Part shown: in pieces, positions 16,116-23,248 of the stretch
Numbering within the stretch: position 1 is the first letter of the stretch
Layout of the letters: the number at the start of each line of letters is the position of its first letter
NCBI GenBank assembly: GCA_905193755.1
Contig: CAJJPX010000014.1
Coordinates: 1 to 38,981 of the forward strand
Source of the DNA: an uncultured Clostridium sp.
GTDB taxonomy: Bacteria; Bacillota_I; Bacilli_A; RF39; UBA660
Direction: 5' to 3'
Length of the DNA: 38,981 nt
The notes under the pieces: model-generated
Seen by the model: the letters and a program-made list of their open reading frames with translations, nothing else
What the model was told of the DNA's origin: nothing
The model's database searches: none
Translations under genes and position numbers: made by a program

Positions 16116-16183
16116 TCGCGAGTGGTTCCGCGATAATCCTTAAATCTCCCACTTCTAATTTATATCCACCGATATAAATCGAC
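16116..16183 (-). promoter_or_regulatory. Structured rplK leader, candidate L1 autoregulatory element
   Basis: The leader first folds a 10-bp hairpin GATTTATATC-GGTG-GATATAAATT. Then AAGTGGGAG (16146-16154) and CCACT (16121-16125) can pair around a ~23-nt loop; GTGGGAG...ACCAC is the form I associate with L1-binding leaders of rplK-rplA operons. A competing hairpin TCGCG/CGCGA uses bases 3' of CCACT, so two folds exclude each other. Identity as an L1 site is inference. Confidence 0.45.
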
Positions 16184-16189
16184 TACTTG

Positions 16190-16218
16190 ATAATAGCATA
16201 AAAGTTGTACAAAATCAA
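16190..16218 (-). promoter_or_regulatory. Promoter of rplK-rplA
   Basis: -35 TTGATT (16213-16218), 17 bp spacer, extended -10 TGCTATTAT (TATTAT at 16190-16195). It predicts a leader of about 100 nt. Confidence 0.7.
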
Positions 16219-16238
16219 GGAAAATAAGCATAATATTA

Positions 16239-16775
16239 ATGATTATTATGAAAAAAATTAAAATTATTGGTGTATTTGTTATCATGGGGTTATCTGTTTT
16301 GTCTCATTTTTTATATGAATGGTGTAATAACTTTGTATTTAGTATACTTTTTCCTGTTAACGAAAGCATATGGGAACACATGAAATTACTTGTTACTCCA
16401 GTGTTAATTTATTCTTTTATTGAGTATTTTATTTATAGAAAGAAAGGAATAAAATTTAATAATTTTTCTTTATCATATAGTATTTCTATAATAGTTGGGA
16501 TTGTTTCATATCTTATTATTTATTTACCTATAGATCATTTCTTTGGACATAACATGATTGTATCTATAGTACTATTATTTCTTGATTACGTTCTTATTTT
16601 ATATATTAGTTATTCTATTCTTAATGCAAAGGTTATTAAACATTCTAAGTTAATTGGTACATTGATAATCGTATTTATATACTTTATATTTTACTATCTA
16701 ACTTATTATCCGGTACATTCTTATATATTTTATGATACTAAAGATAAAATTTACGGCATTAAAAAAGAGGAGTAA
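16239..16775 (+). CDS. Multi-pass membrane protein, DUF6512-like
   Basis: 178 residues with about five membrane segments. The N-terminal LSVLSHFLYEWCNNFVF and FPVNESIWEHMKLLVTPV resemble the DUF6512 family of small integral membrane proteins (function unknown). Two ATGs are possible, at 16239 and 16248 (MKKIKI). There is no ribosome binding site at normal spacing; AAGGA is 17-18 nt upstream. A weak promoter (TTGTAC at 16205, CATAAT at 16229) would start the transcript at about the first ATG, so a leaderless message is possible. It runs opposite to its neighbours and shares its terminator with the dehydrogenase gene. Confidence 0.75.
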   Translation: MIIMKKIKIIGVFVIMGLSVLSHFLYEWCNNFVFSILFPVNESIWEHMKLLVTPVLIYSFIEYFIYRKKGIKFNNFSLSYSISIIVGIVSYLIIYLPIDHFFGHNMIVSIVLLFLDYVLILYISYSILNAKVIKHSKLIGTLIIVFIYFIFYYLTYYPVHSYIFYDTKDKIYGIKKEE

Positions 16776-16785
16776 TTCCTCTTTT
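16763..16785. terminator. Bidirectional terminator between convergent genes
   Basis: Perfect 9-bp stem AAAAGAGGA/TCCTCTTTT, loop GTAAT. A T-run follows on both strands; it overlaps the stop codons of both the plus-strand membrane gene and the minus-strand dehydrogenase. Confidence 0.85.
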
Positions 16786-17830
16786 AAAGTTCAATAATTT
16801 TATGTTTATTTGGATCAATTAGTATTTTTACTGCATCATCCATACCATTTGTTAACCTTTCAAACGCTTTTTGTACATCATCAAGTGTTACAATATCATC
16901 TATATATTTTTCTAAATTAATTTTCCTTTTTGAAAGTAATTCAATAACTTCATCAAATTCTTCTCTTTTATATGCAATAGAACCTTTGATATTTACTTCT
17001 TTCATAACTCCCATAACTAGTGGTATTTGCACCATTCCTAGTGATATACCAACTAAAGTTAAGTTGCCATTTGGTTTAGTAAACATAAGTCCACTAGATA
17101 ATGCAGGACTGTTTCCACAGCAGTCACACACTACATCGAATCCTTCTGCGTTTGTACGAGTCATTAACTTTTCAGTTAGTTTTGGATCAAGTGCATTAAA
17201 CCATTCATCTGCAGCTCCTAGTTTTACTGATTTAGTTCCTCTTGCTTCGTTAGTTTCTGTTAATGCAACGTAAGATGCACCTCTTAACTTTAAGAATTCT
17301 GCTGTTAGAAGTCCGATAATTCCACCACCTATAACTAAACATTTGTCGCCTTTTTTAACATTTGATACATTTACCGCTCTTAATGCTACTGCTGCTGGCT
17401 CAACCATTGCTCCTTCTTCAAAACTTACATTATTTGGAAGTGGTCTTACCATATCTTCTCGAACTAAAACTCTACCACCAAATCCACCTGGAAAATCAAG
17501 ACTTAGTCCAACTGCATGTGTCCAAGTTTCACTACATAATTGTACATTTCCTTCTTTACAATTTTTGCATTTTAAACATGGACTGATTGGAAGAGCAGTA
17601 ACTCTATCTCCTTCTTTATATTTTTTACTGTTAGCAGCATCAATAACAATTCCACTAAATTCATGGCCCATTACTAGATTTTTAGGATTTCCTTCTACCC
17701 AGTAATGAATATCAGAACCACAGATACCAACTTTCAATACATCTATTAAAATGTATCCTTCTTTACCAACCATATTTTCTTTTTTCTCTACTTCTATTTT
17801 TCTAGCACCTTTTAATACAGCACTTCTCAT
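16784..17830 (-). CDS. Zinc-dependent medium-chain alcohol/polyol dehydrogenase
   Basis: 348 residues from the ATG at 17828-17830, which has AGGGTG 8 nt upstream; an earlier GTG overlaps that site. GICGSDIHYW and GHEFSGIV hold the catalytic zinc ligands, CLKCKNCKEGNVQLC the four structural-zinc cysteines, and VIGGGIIGLLTAEF the Rossmann loop for NAD(P). The family includes sorbitol, threonine and butanediol dehydrogenases; SDIHYWVEG is most like the polyol/butanediol branch, but the substrate cannot be fixed. It lies between the rubrerythrin gene and the rplK operon, an unusual place that splits the nusG-rplK order. TATGATAAAAT just upstream may be an extended -10. Confidence 0.9.
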   Translation of the reverse strand: MRSAVLKGARKIEVEKKENMVGKEGYILIDVLKVGICGSDIHYWVEGNPKNLVMGHEFSGIVIDAANSKKYKEGDRVTALPISPCLKCKNCKEGNVQLCSETWTHAVGLSLDFPGGFGGRVLVREDMVRPLPNNVSFEEGAMVEPAAVALRAVNVSNVKKGDKCLVIGGGIIGLLTAEFLKLRGASYVALTETNEARGTKSVKLGAADEWFNALDPKLTEKLMTRTNAEGFDVVCDCCGNSPALSSGLMFTKPNGNLTLVGISLGMVQIPLVMGVMKEVNIKGSIAYKREEFDEVIELLSKRKINLEKYIDDIVTLDDVQKAFERLTNGMDDAVKILIDPNKHKIIEL

Positions 17831-17874
17831 TAATATCACACCCTATTCTTTAAATATTTTATCATAACCAAATT

Positions 17875-17902
17875 AAAAATGCATTATTTTTTAATGCATT
17901 TT
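17875..17902 (-). terminator. Intrinsic terminator of the rubrerythrin gene
   Basis: Minus strand stem AAAATGCATTA/TAATGCATTTT with an A-rich loop, then T-run, 1 nt after the stop codon. Confidence 0.85.
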
Positions 17903-17903
17903 A

Positions 17904-18443
17904 TTAATAATTTTCAGCTTTTAATTCCATATAACTTTCTGGATGCTTACATACTGGGCAAACCTTTAATGCAGTTTTTCCTTTATATACGTGTCCACAG
18001 TTTCTGCAAATCCAGATTTTTTCTTCATTACGTTCGAATACTAAATTATTTTCAATATTGCCAACTAATTTCATATATCTTTCTTCATGATGTTTTTCAA
18101 TTTCACCTACTTGTTCAAATAATTTAGCAATATTATCGAATCCTTCTTCTTTAGCAGTCTTAGCAAATTCTTTGTACATTTCTGTCCATTCATAGTTTTC
18201 ACCTGCAGCTGCATCTTTTAAGTTTTCAATTGTACTTGGAACGCTTCCGCCATGTAATTCTTTAAACCACATTTTAGCATGTTCTTTTTCATTGTTAGCT
18301 GTTTCTTCGAATATAGCAGCTATTTGTTCATAGCCATCTTTCTTAGCTTGACTAGCATAATAAGTATATTTATTTCTTGCTTGACTCTCACCAGCAAACG
18401 CTGCTAAAAGATTTGCTTCTGTTTTACTTCCTTTTAATTCCAT
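17904..18443 (-). CDS. Rubrerythrin
   Basis: 179 residues. Rubrerythrin is a diiron peroxidase that removes hydrogen peroxide in anaerobes. The ferritin-like four-helix domain gives the Glu ligands in AAFAGESQARNKYTYYA, EETANNEKEHAKMW and EIEKHHEERY. The C-terminal rubredoxin domain has two CxxC pairs: WICRNCGHVY and LKVCPVCKHP. The start follows TAGGAGGTAATAAA. It has a promoter at 18480 and a terminator at 17875. A short inverted repeat (GTAAG-TTTTT-CTTAC, 18459-18473) lies between promoter and ribosome binding site. Its presence suggests an anaerobe exposed to some oxygen. Confidence 0.97.
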   Translation of the reverse strand: MELKGSKTEANLLAAFAGESQARNKYTYYASQAKKDGYEQIAAIFEETANNEKEHAKMWFKELHGGSVPSTIENLKDAAAGENYEWTEMYKEFAKTAKEEGFDNIAKLFEQVGEIEKHHEERYMKLVGNIENNLVFERNEEKIWICRNCGHVYKGKTALKVCPVCKHPESYMELKAENY

Positions 18444-18479
18444 TTTATTACCTCCTATGTAAGTTTTTCTTACTATTTA

Positions 18480-18507
18480 AGTATATCATCTAAATATAAA
18501 AAGTCAA
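18480..18507 (-). promoter_or_regulatory. Rubrerythrin promoter, -35 inside the upstream terminator
   Basis: -35 TTGACT (18502-18507), 16 bp spacer, -10 TATACT (18480-18485). The -35 is part of the 3' arm of the terminator at 18498-18530. Confidence 0.7.
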
Positions 18508-18530
18508 TTTAGTTTTCACTAGATTGACTT
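18498..18530 (-). terminator. Intrinsic terminator of the chagasin-like lipoprotein gene, GAAA loop
   Basis: Minus strand 13-nt arms (AAGTCAATCTAGT and ACTAAATTGACTT, one C-A mismatch), loop GAAA, then T-run. Its 5' arm is coding sequence. Confidence 0.75.
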
Positions 18531-18970
18531 TCTTCATCATTGTTTTCTACTTCAGTATAAAGTTCTGGTGTTATGATTTCATCATCATAAAATTTACCAG
18601 TTTTACTAAGTATTTTTATATTTAAATCACTATCAACTTCTACTATATATTTTATGCTATAATCTTTTTCTTTATCTTCTTTAGAAGTGTTTAGATATTT
18701 AATTTCTATCTCAGCGCTTCCAGCTTCTAGAGCTTTGAATGTTATCTTTTGTACTGTTTCTAATACATTGTCTTGATCTTTATAAAGAAATTCATCGCCC
18801 ACAGATTTAATTACATTAGAATTTATTATTGTTGTTTGCCATAAATAACCATTTTCAGCATCGCAATTTAATTCTAACTTCATCATATTTCCTTTTTGTT
18901 CTGTTTGTTTACATCCAGTTATCAAGAATAACATAAGTAGTATTATGCTTAAAACTTTTAATTTTTTCAT
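18509..18970 (-). CDS. Lipoprotein resembling chagasin/I42 protease inhibitors
   Basis: 153 residues. The signal peptide ends in lipobox LITGC (Cys20). The mature part follows the I42 (chagasin) pattern: a GYLW motif in CDAENGYLWQTT (normally NxTTGYxW), then KITFKALEAGSAEIEIKY, where inhibitors have an F-x-A-x-x-x-G-x-x-x-x-x-x-Y strand. These proteins block papain-like cysteine proteases with three loops; the middle Gly-rich loop is not obvious here, so inhibition is uncertain. The last ~20 residues are an acidic Ser/Glu tail. It starts 29 nt after nusG and probably shares the secE-nusG transcript. Confidence 0.6.
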   Translation of the reverse strand: MKKLKVLSIILLMLFLITGCKQTEQKGNMMKLELNCDAENGYLWQTTIINSNVIKSVGDEFLYKDQDNVLETVQKITFKALEAGSAEIEIKYLNTSKEDKEKDYSIKYIVEVDSDLNIKILSKTGKFYDDEIITPELYTEVENNDEESQSSEN

Positions 18971-18998
18971 AATTCCTCCGATAAGTTATATCTGAAAA

Positions 18999-19550
18999 TT
19001 ACATTTCATCTACTCTTTTAGATACTTGAATTAAGTCTACTTCTACTGGTGTTTCTTGTCCGAATAAGTCGATAAGAACTGTTAATTTTTCATTTTCTTT
19101 ATCTTCACTTTCAATCTTACCATACATTCCTTTGAATGGACCATCTATAATTGTAACAGTGTCTCCTACTTCTACATTTGTATTGATTGGTGTAGTTGTA
19201 TCAACTCCATCACCTATAAATTTCTTAACTTCTTCTGGTGATAGTGGAATTGGTTTAGCACCTTTTCCTGATGAACCTATGAATCCTGTTACTCCTGGAG
19301 TGTTACGTACAACATACCAAGCTTCATCGCTCATTATCATTTCGATAAGAACATATCCTGGAAACATCTTTTTAACTCTTTCTTTTTTAACTCCATCTTT
19401 TACTTCGATTTCTGTTCTTTCTGGAATAATAACTCTAAAAATATTATTTTCCATTCCCATACTTTCACGTCTTGATTCTAAATAATCTTTAACTTTTTGT
19501 TCATGTCCACTGTATGCATTAACAACATACCATAATTTCTTTTCTTCCAT
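18999..19550 (-). CDS. nusG: Transcription termination/antitermination factor NusG
   Basis: 183 residues. The NGN domain starts LWYVVNAYSGHEQKVKDYLE and includes MFPGYVLIEM and YVVRNTPGVTGFIG, the RNA polymerase contact region. The C-terminal KOW domain has GDTVTIIDGPFKGMYG and then LTVLIDLFGQETPVEVD. NusG links RNA polymerase to Rho or the ribosome. Its start overlaps the secE stop (TAATG). Downstream comes a lipoprotein gene rather than rplK, which is 3 kb away. Confidence 0.98.
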   Translation of the reverse strand: MEEKKLWYVVNAYSGHEQKVKDYLESRRESMGMENNIFRVIIPERTEIEVKDGVKKERVKKMFPGYVLIEMIMSDEAWYVVRNTPGVTGFIGSSGKGAKPIPLSPEEVKKFIGDGVDTTTPINTNVEVGDTVTIIDGPFKGMYGKIESEDKENEKLTVLIDLFGQETPVEVDLIQVSKRVDEM

Positions 19551-19726
19551 TAGAATAGCCCCCTAACTAGTGCGAATAATGCATCTAATCCATAAAAGAA
19601 TAAACCAAAGAATACTAGCATTACCACTGTTATACAAGAATATTTTACTAATGTTTTTCCATCTGGCCATTTTACAGTCTTAGCTTCTTTTTTTACACCT
19701 TTAAAGAAACTTTTAATCTTTTTCAT
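19550..19726 (-). CDS. secE: Preprotein translocase subunit SecE
   Basis: 58 residues from the ATG at 19724-19726, chosen because GGAGGG precedes it by 5 nt; a TTG four codons upstream overlaps that site. It has the short one-helix Gram-positive form: a basic N-terminus with KGVKKEAKTVKWPDGKTLVK, the conserved amphipathic SecE block, and then one membrane segment (about 29-50). SecE clamps the SecY channel. Coupled to nusG. rpmG, often just upstream, is absent. Confidence 0.95.
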   Translation of the reverse strand: MKKIKSFFKGVKKEAKTVKWPDGKTLVKYSCITVVMLVFFGLFFYGLDALFALVRGLF

Positions 19727-19736
19727 TCTACCCTCC

Positions 19737-19800
19737 AAAAAAAAACACTTTCATGTGTTACCTAGATAATACCATAATTATTAGGTAAATTCAAGTGTTT
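19737..19800 (-). terminator. Terminator of the secG-side genes, with the secE promoter in its loop
   Basis: Minus strand outer stem AAACACTT (19793-19800)/AAGTGTTT (19743-19750) and inner TTACCTA/TAGGTAA, followed by nine T that run into the secE ribosome binding site. A shorter hairpin AACAC-ATGAAA-GTGTT uses the same 3' arm. Confidence 0.7.
19766..19794 (-). promoter_or_regulatory. Promoter of secE-nusG
   Basis: -35 TTGAAT (19789-19794), 17 bp spacer, extended -10 TGGTATTAT (TATTAT at 19766-19771). It lies inside the terminator hairpin at 19737-19800. Confidence 0.7.
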
Positions 19801-20106
19801 TTAGTTAATTTCAATTATATCTTTTATCATTATTTTGGTTCCATCTATTGTGAGAAGATAGTCATAACTTTTAGATATTATTATATAATCCTTTTCTTCA
19901 TTTATTGTTTTTATATGAAACTTTTTTTTATAGATGAAATCATTTGATCTAAAGAGTTCATTTATTTTTCTTTGAAGAGTGTATTCGTCTAATGGTTTTG
20001 GCTCTTCTATTATTTCATCATTATCTTTGTATGAATAGAATACTTCTTTGTTGTTATCGATTTTCTTATTTATTTTGTTTACGAATATCTCAGGTATTTT
20101 TTTCAT
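19801..20106 (-). CDS. Hypothetical small protein downstream of smpB
   Basis: 101 residues, not recognised. Lys/Ile-rich and soluble; the first half is helical and charged (VNKINKKIDNNKEVFYSY), and the second half has alternating short strands (KKFHIKTINEEKDYIIISKS, YLLTIDGTKIMIKDI). There is no signal peptide or metal site. The start ATG has AGGTGG upstream. It is the last gene of the rnr-smpB unit and ends at the terminator at 19737. A real gene is supported by the ribosome binding site, operon position and absence of a competing frame, but the function is unknown. Confidence 0.65.
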   Translation of the reverse strand: MKKIPEIFVNKINKKIDNNKEVFYSYKDNDEIIEEPKPLDEYTLQRKINELFRSNDFIYKKKFHIKTINEEKDYIIISKSYDYLLTIDGTKIMIKDIIEIN

Positions 20107-20132
20107 TTTACCACCTAAGATATTATATTAGT

Positions 20133-20561
20133 TTAGTACTCTATATATTCGTGTCTTTTTATATCTCTTTCTTTTATTGATTCACGTTTATCATACAGTT
20201 TTTTTCCTTGACATACACCTAGTTCTACTTTTGCTTTACCTCTTACAAAGTATATTTTAAGTGGTATTAGTGTATATCTTTTAGTAGTTATTTCTGAATC
20301 TATTTTTAAAATTTCTCTTTTATGAAGTAATAGTTTTCTTTCTCTTCTTTCATCATGATTGAATATATTTCCTTCTTCATATTTTGCGATATACATATTA
20401 GTTAGATATACTTCACCATTCTTTATTCTTGCATATGAGTCATTTATATTAGCATTTCCTTTTCTTAGACTTTTTATTTCTGTTCCTTGTAGTTCTATTC
20501 CGGCTTCGTAAGTTTCTTTTATAAAATAATCATAGTGTGCTTTTCTATTAAGTATTTCCAT
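20133..20561 (-). CDS. smpB: SsrA-binding protein SmpB
   Basis: 142 residues, slightly short of the usual ~150. SmpB binds tmRNA and carries it to stalled ribosomes. NRKAHYDYFIKETYEAGIEL, GTEIKSLRKGNANINDSYAR and KLLLHKREI are family blocks, and the C-terminal basic tail (KKLYDKRESIKERDIKRHE) mimics an mRNA-bound helix. It starts one base after the rnr stop, the usual rnr-smpB pairing that links rescue to decay of the faulty message. The tmRNA gene (ssrA) is not in the window. Confidence 0.97.
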   Translation of the reverse strand: MEILNRKAHYDYFIKETYEAGIELQGTEIKSLRKGNANINDSYARIKNGEVYLTNMYIAKYEEGNIFNHDERRERKLLLHKREILKIDSEITTKRYTLIPLKIYFVRGKAKVELGVCQGKKLYDKRESIKERDIKRHEYIEY

Positions 20562-20562
20562 T

Positions 20563-22911
20563 TTATATTTTCCTTACTAGTGCGAAGTCTATTTCACGTT
20601 TATCTGGGTTACTTCCTATACAAGAAACAAGAATTTTGTCTCCATATCTATAAACTACTCTACCTTTTTTAGTATATCCATATACTGCATCGTTGTATTC
20701 ATATGAGAATGGTTTTACATGTTCTGCAATAAACTTTTCTATTTCATTTGGATCTGTTAGTGTCTCTAATTCTTTGGCATCTTCTTCATTAATTATGAAA
20801 TCTACTTTTCCATCTATGTATTTATCAGTTGTTTCTGCGAAGAATGAATTTTGCATTGGACTATCAAGTGTTGCTTCGAATGTTTTACCTATTTTGTCTT
20901 GCATGTATACTGCATCATAATAGTCATCTACTGCGTATTCACATTCTGCACTTGTTCTTTCACACTCAGATATATGATCACATACTTCTGTTAAATATGA
21001 AGCCCAGAATCTTAAATTTTCTTCACTATAATCTTTTTCTACTAAGAATACTCTAAATATTGTATGTACAAGTAAGTCTGCCATTCTTCTAATTGGAGAA
21101 GTAAAGTGACAATAATCTTCTTGTCCTAAACCGAAGTGTCCTTCGTTTTCTGGTGAGTATCTTGCTTTTTGCATACTTCTTAATAGTTTTTTACTAAATA
21201 CATTATAGTGTTCACTATCTTTTAAGTATTCAAGTAAGTCTCTTATATCTCTACTGCTTACATTTTCTGGATTTATCTTTTTAGGATAATTTACTCCGAA
21301 TACACTAAGCATTGTCATAAAGTCTTCTATTTTCTTTGGATTTGGTTTTTCGTGAATTCTAAATACGAATGGTACCATTTGAGGAATAATTTGTGCTAAA
21401 GCGCCACATACGAATCTTGTGAATCCAACGTTAGCATAAATCATATGGTTTTCAATTATATGTTCTGCCTCTCTTTGTACTCTTGGCTGTATGTCGATTA
21501 ATTTATCATTTTCATCAAATATTTGTTTCTTTTCGCCGTTTGAATCAAAGTCACACTTTCCATCTTTAGCAAGTTTAGTATCCATAACTTTAGAAACTTT
21601 ATACATTAATTTAATTATATCTCTTATTGGAAGATTTACTTCGTTACCTGGCTTGAAGTCTTCAAGTTTATTAAATTCTAATAATCTTTCAGGTGTAATG
21701 CAGTTTTTAAATGCGATGTCATCTATTGTTTCATTTTCTTTAACTGTGTATTTTATTGTTGTATAGTCTTTAGTATCTTCTGTTTCTTTATCTTCTATAA
21801 TATCTTGAACTGCATCATAGTTCATTTTCTTTTTAGATCTGATAACTGATAAGAAAACATCTTGATTTACTATACGTCCTGAATGGTCTATTTCAAGTCT
21901 ACAACTTACTGCGTATCTATCTTCATTTGGATTTAATGAACAAATTCCGTTTGAAAGTTCTATTGGAAGCATTGGTCCAACTTTGTTAGCTAAATAGTCT
22001 GAGTTACCTTTGCTTTCTGCATATTTCCAGATTGCACTACCCATTTTAACATAGTAACTAACATCTGCGATGTCAACTGTTGATTGATAATTTGCATTTG
22101 GACATATTTCATCATGAACAGCATCATCTATATCTTTAGTATCTTTGCCGTCCATTGTAGTTGTTGGGTCTCCTCTTAAGTCACGTCTTCCTAGTTTTAT
22201 TTCCTTTTCTATCTCGATTGGATCTAATTTTTTTGGAAATTTCTTTGCTTCTTCTTTAGCATCTTCAGGTACTTGTACACTTACTCCAAATTCACTTGCT
22301 ATCATTGAGATTTCAGTATCATTTCCTGGAGCATTTTTGTGTCCAATTACTCTATCTATCTTAGCTAAGACTTTTCCTTTTGATAAATCTTTTACATAAT
22401 CAATGTGTACAATTAGGCCATCTACTAAACTAAAGTCAGTATTATCTGTATCAACCACTATTTCATATGGAAGATCTTTATCAAGTGGAACTATTTTATA
22501 AACTCCATCAATGTCCACTACTTCTGCTAAACTTCTGCCTAGTGAACGTTTTAATACTCTTACTACTTTTCCTTCGTTCTTTTCTTTATTTATATAATCA
22601 ACAAGAACTGTATCATTATCAGTAGCACCTTTCATATTATTTTTAGCTATAAATATATCTGGTCCATCTTTTACTAGAAGATGTGCATTACCTTTTTCAT
22701 GCATATCTAATACACCAGTGATTAACTCATTCTTTTTATAAGCGTTTCCATTAGTTTGTCTAAGTATTCCTTCTCTACATAACTTATCAAGTTCATCCAT
22801 TACTTTTCTATAGTCTTCAACTGTACTATTTTTATATAGCATGTTAACTATTTCAATTGGATTTAAATTTCTATTTTCTCTTTCTATTATTTCTAATATT
22901 TTTTCTCTCAT
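20563..22911 (-). CDS. rnr: Ribonuclease R with an inserted LysM-like segment
   Basis: 782 residues. RNase R is a processive 3'-to-5' exoribonuclease. Order: winged-helix start (about 1-60), cold-shock OB domains (about 65-225), the RNB catalytic domain from about 245 with MDGKDTKDIDDAV (253-265) carrying the metal-binding Asp residues, the late block GLGQEDYCHFTSPIRRMADL, and a C-terminal S1 domain. Inside the RNB domain, after KKMNYDAVQDIIED, residues about 385-429 read IKYTVKENETIDDIAFKN ... LLEFNKLEDFKPGNEVNLPI, which fits the LysM pattern (YxVkxGDTlxxIA, N-L, PGxxLxIP). RNB then resumes at IIKLMYKVSKVM. LysM is normally an exported glycan-binding module, so this is unusual. It starts after AGAGGTAATT. 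Confidence 0.96.
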   Translation of the reverse strand: MREKILEIIERENRNLNPIEIVNMLYKNSTVEDYRKVMDELDKLCREGILRQTNGNAYKKNELITGVLDMHEKGNAHLLVKDGPDIFIAKNNMKGATDNDTVLVDYINKEKNEGKVVRVLKRSLGRSLAEVVDIDGVYKIVPLDKDLPYEIVVDTDNTDFSLVDGLIVHIDYVKDLSKGKVLAKIDRVIGHKNAPGNDTEISMIASEFGVSVQVPEDAKEEAKKFPKKLDPIEIEKEIKLGRRDLRGDPTTTMDGKDTKDIDDAVHDEICPNANYQSTVDIADVSYYVKMGSAIWKYAESKGNSDYLANKVGPMLPIELSNGICSLNPNEDRYAVSCRLEIDHSGRIVNQDVFLSVIRSKKKMNYDAVQDIIEDKETEDTKDYTTIKYTVKENETIDDIAFKNCITPERLLEFNKLEDFKPGNEVNLPIRDIIKLMYKVSKVMDTKLAKDGKCDFDSNGEKKQIFDENDKLIDIQPRVQREAEHIIENHMIYANVGFTRFVCGALAQIIPQMVPFVFRIHEKPNPKKIEDFMTMLSVFGVNYPKKINPENVSSRDIRDLLEYLKDSEHYNVFSKKLLRSMQKARYSPENEGHFGLGQEDYCHFTSPIRRMADLLVHTIFRVFLVEKDYSEENLRFWASYLTEVCDHISECERTSAECEYAVDDYYDAVYMQDKIGKTFEATLDSPMQNSFFAETTDKYIDGKVDFIINEEDAKELETLTDPNEIEKFIAEHVKPFSYEYNDAVYGYTKKGRVVYRYGDKILVSCIGSNPDKREIDFALVRKI

Positions 22912-22942
22912 AATTACCTCTATTTACATTTTATCATAGAAA

Positions 22943-22973
22943 TTAAAAAGTTCATAATAGAATTACGAACTTT
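22943..22973 (-). terminator. Intrinsic terminator of secG
   Basis: Minus strand AAAGTTCGTAAT-TCT-ATTATGAACTTT (one G-T pair) then TTAA, 11 nt after the secG stop. It separates secG from rnr. Confidence 0.75.
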
Positions 22974-22983
22974 ATTAACATTT

Positions 22984-23196
22984 TTATACTGATAAAATCA
23001 TTGAAAGAATTATAAATGCAAAACCTAATACATAAGTAAGTCTTGTTATAAATTTTTCAAATCCTCTTTCTTTTGATTTACCTAAAAGTACACTATTTCC
23101 ACCAGTTATTATTTGGCTTGCATCGCTTGCTTTATTACTTTGTAATAGAACTACTACGATTAATATAACTGATACTACTAATAAAACTTTTTCCAT
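22984..23196 (-). CDS. secG: Preprotein translocase subunit SecG
   Basis: 70 residues with two membrane segments (about 2-18 and 50-68). LLVVSVILIVVVLLQSNKAS is the SecG first helix and loop, then GGNSVLLGKSKERGFEKFITRLT, matching the GG...LFGK...TFL pattern, with 'LFGK' as LLGK. It assists SecYE. Upstream of rnr-smpB in many Bacillota, as here. Own promoter at 23217. Confidence 0.93.
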   Translation of the reverse strand: MEKVLLVVSVILIVVVLLQSNKASDASQIITGGNSVLLGKSKERGFEKFITRLTYVLGFAFIILSMILSV

Positions 23197-23216
23197 GTTT
23201 TTCTCCCTCGAGTGAT

Positions 23217-23245
23217 ATTATACTATATTTATTGTTTATTTACAA
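23217..23245 (-). promoter_or_regulatory. Promoter of secG
   Basis: -35 TTGTAA (23240-23245), 17 bp spacer, -10 TATAAT (23217-23222), just after the eno stop. I see no terminator after eno, so eno transcripts may also run into secG. Confidence 0.7.
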
Positions 23246-23248
23246 GAA

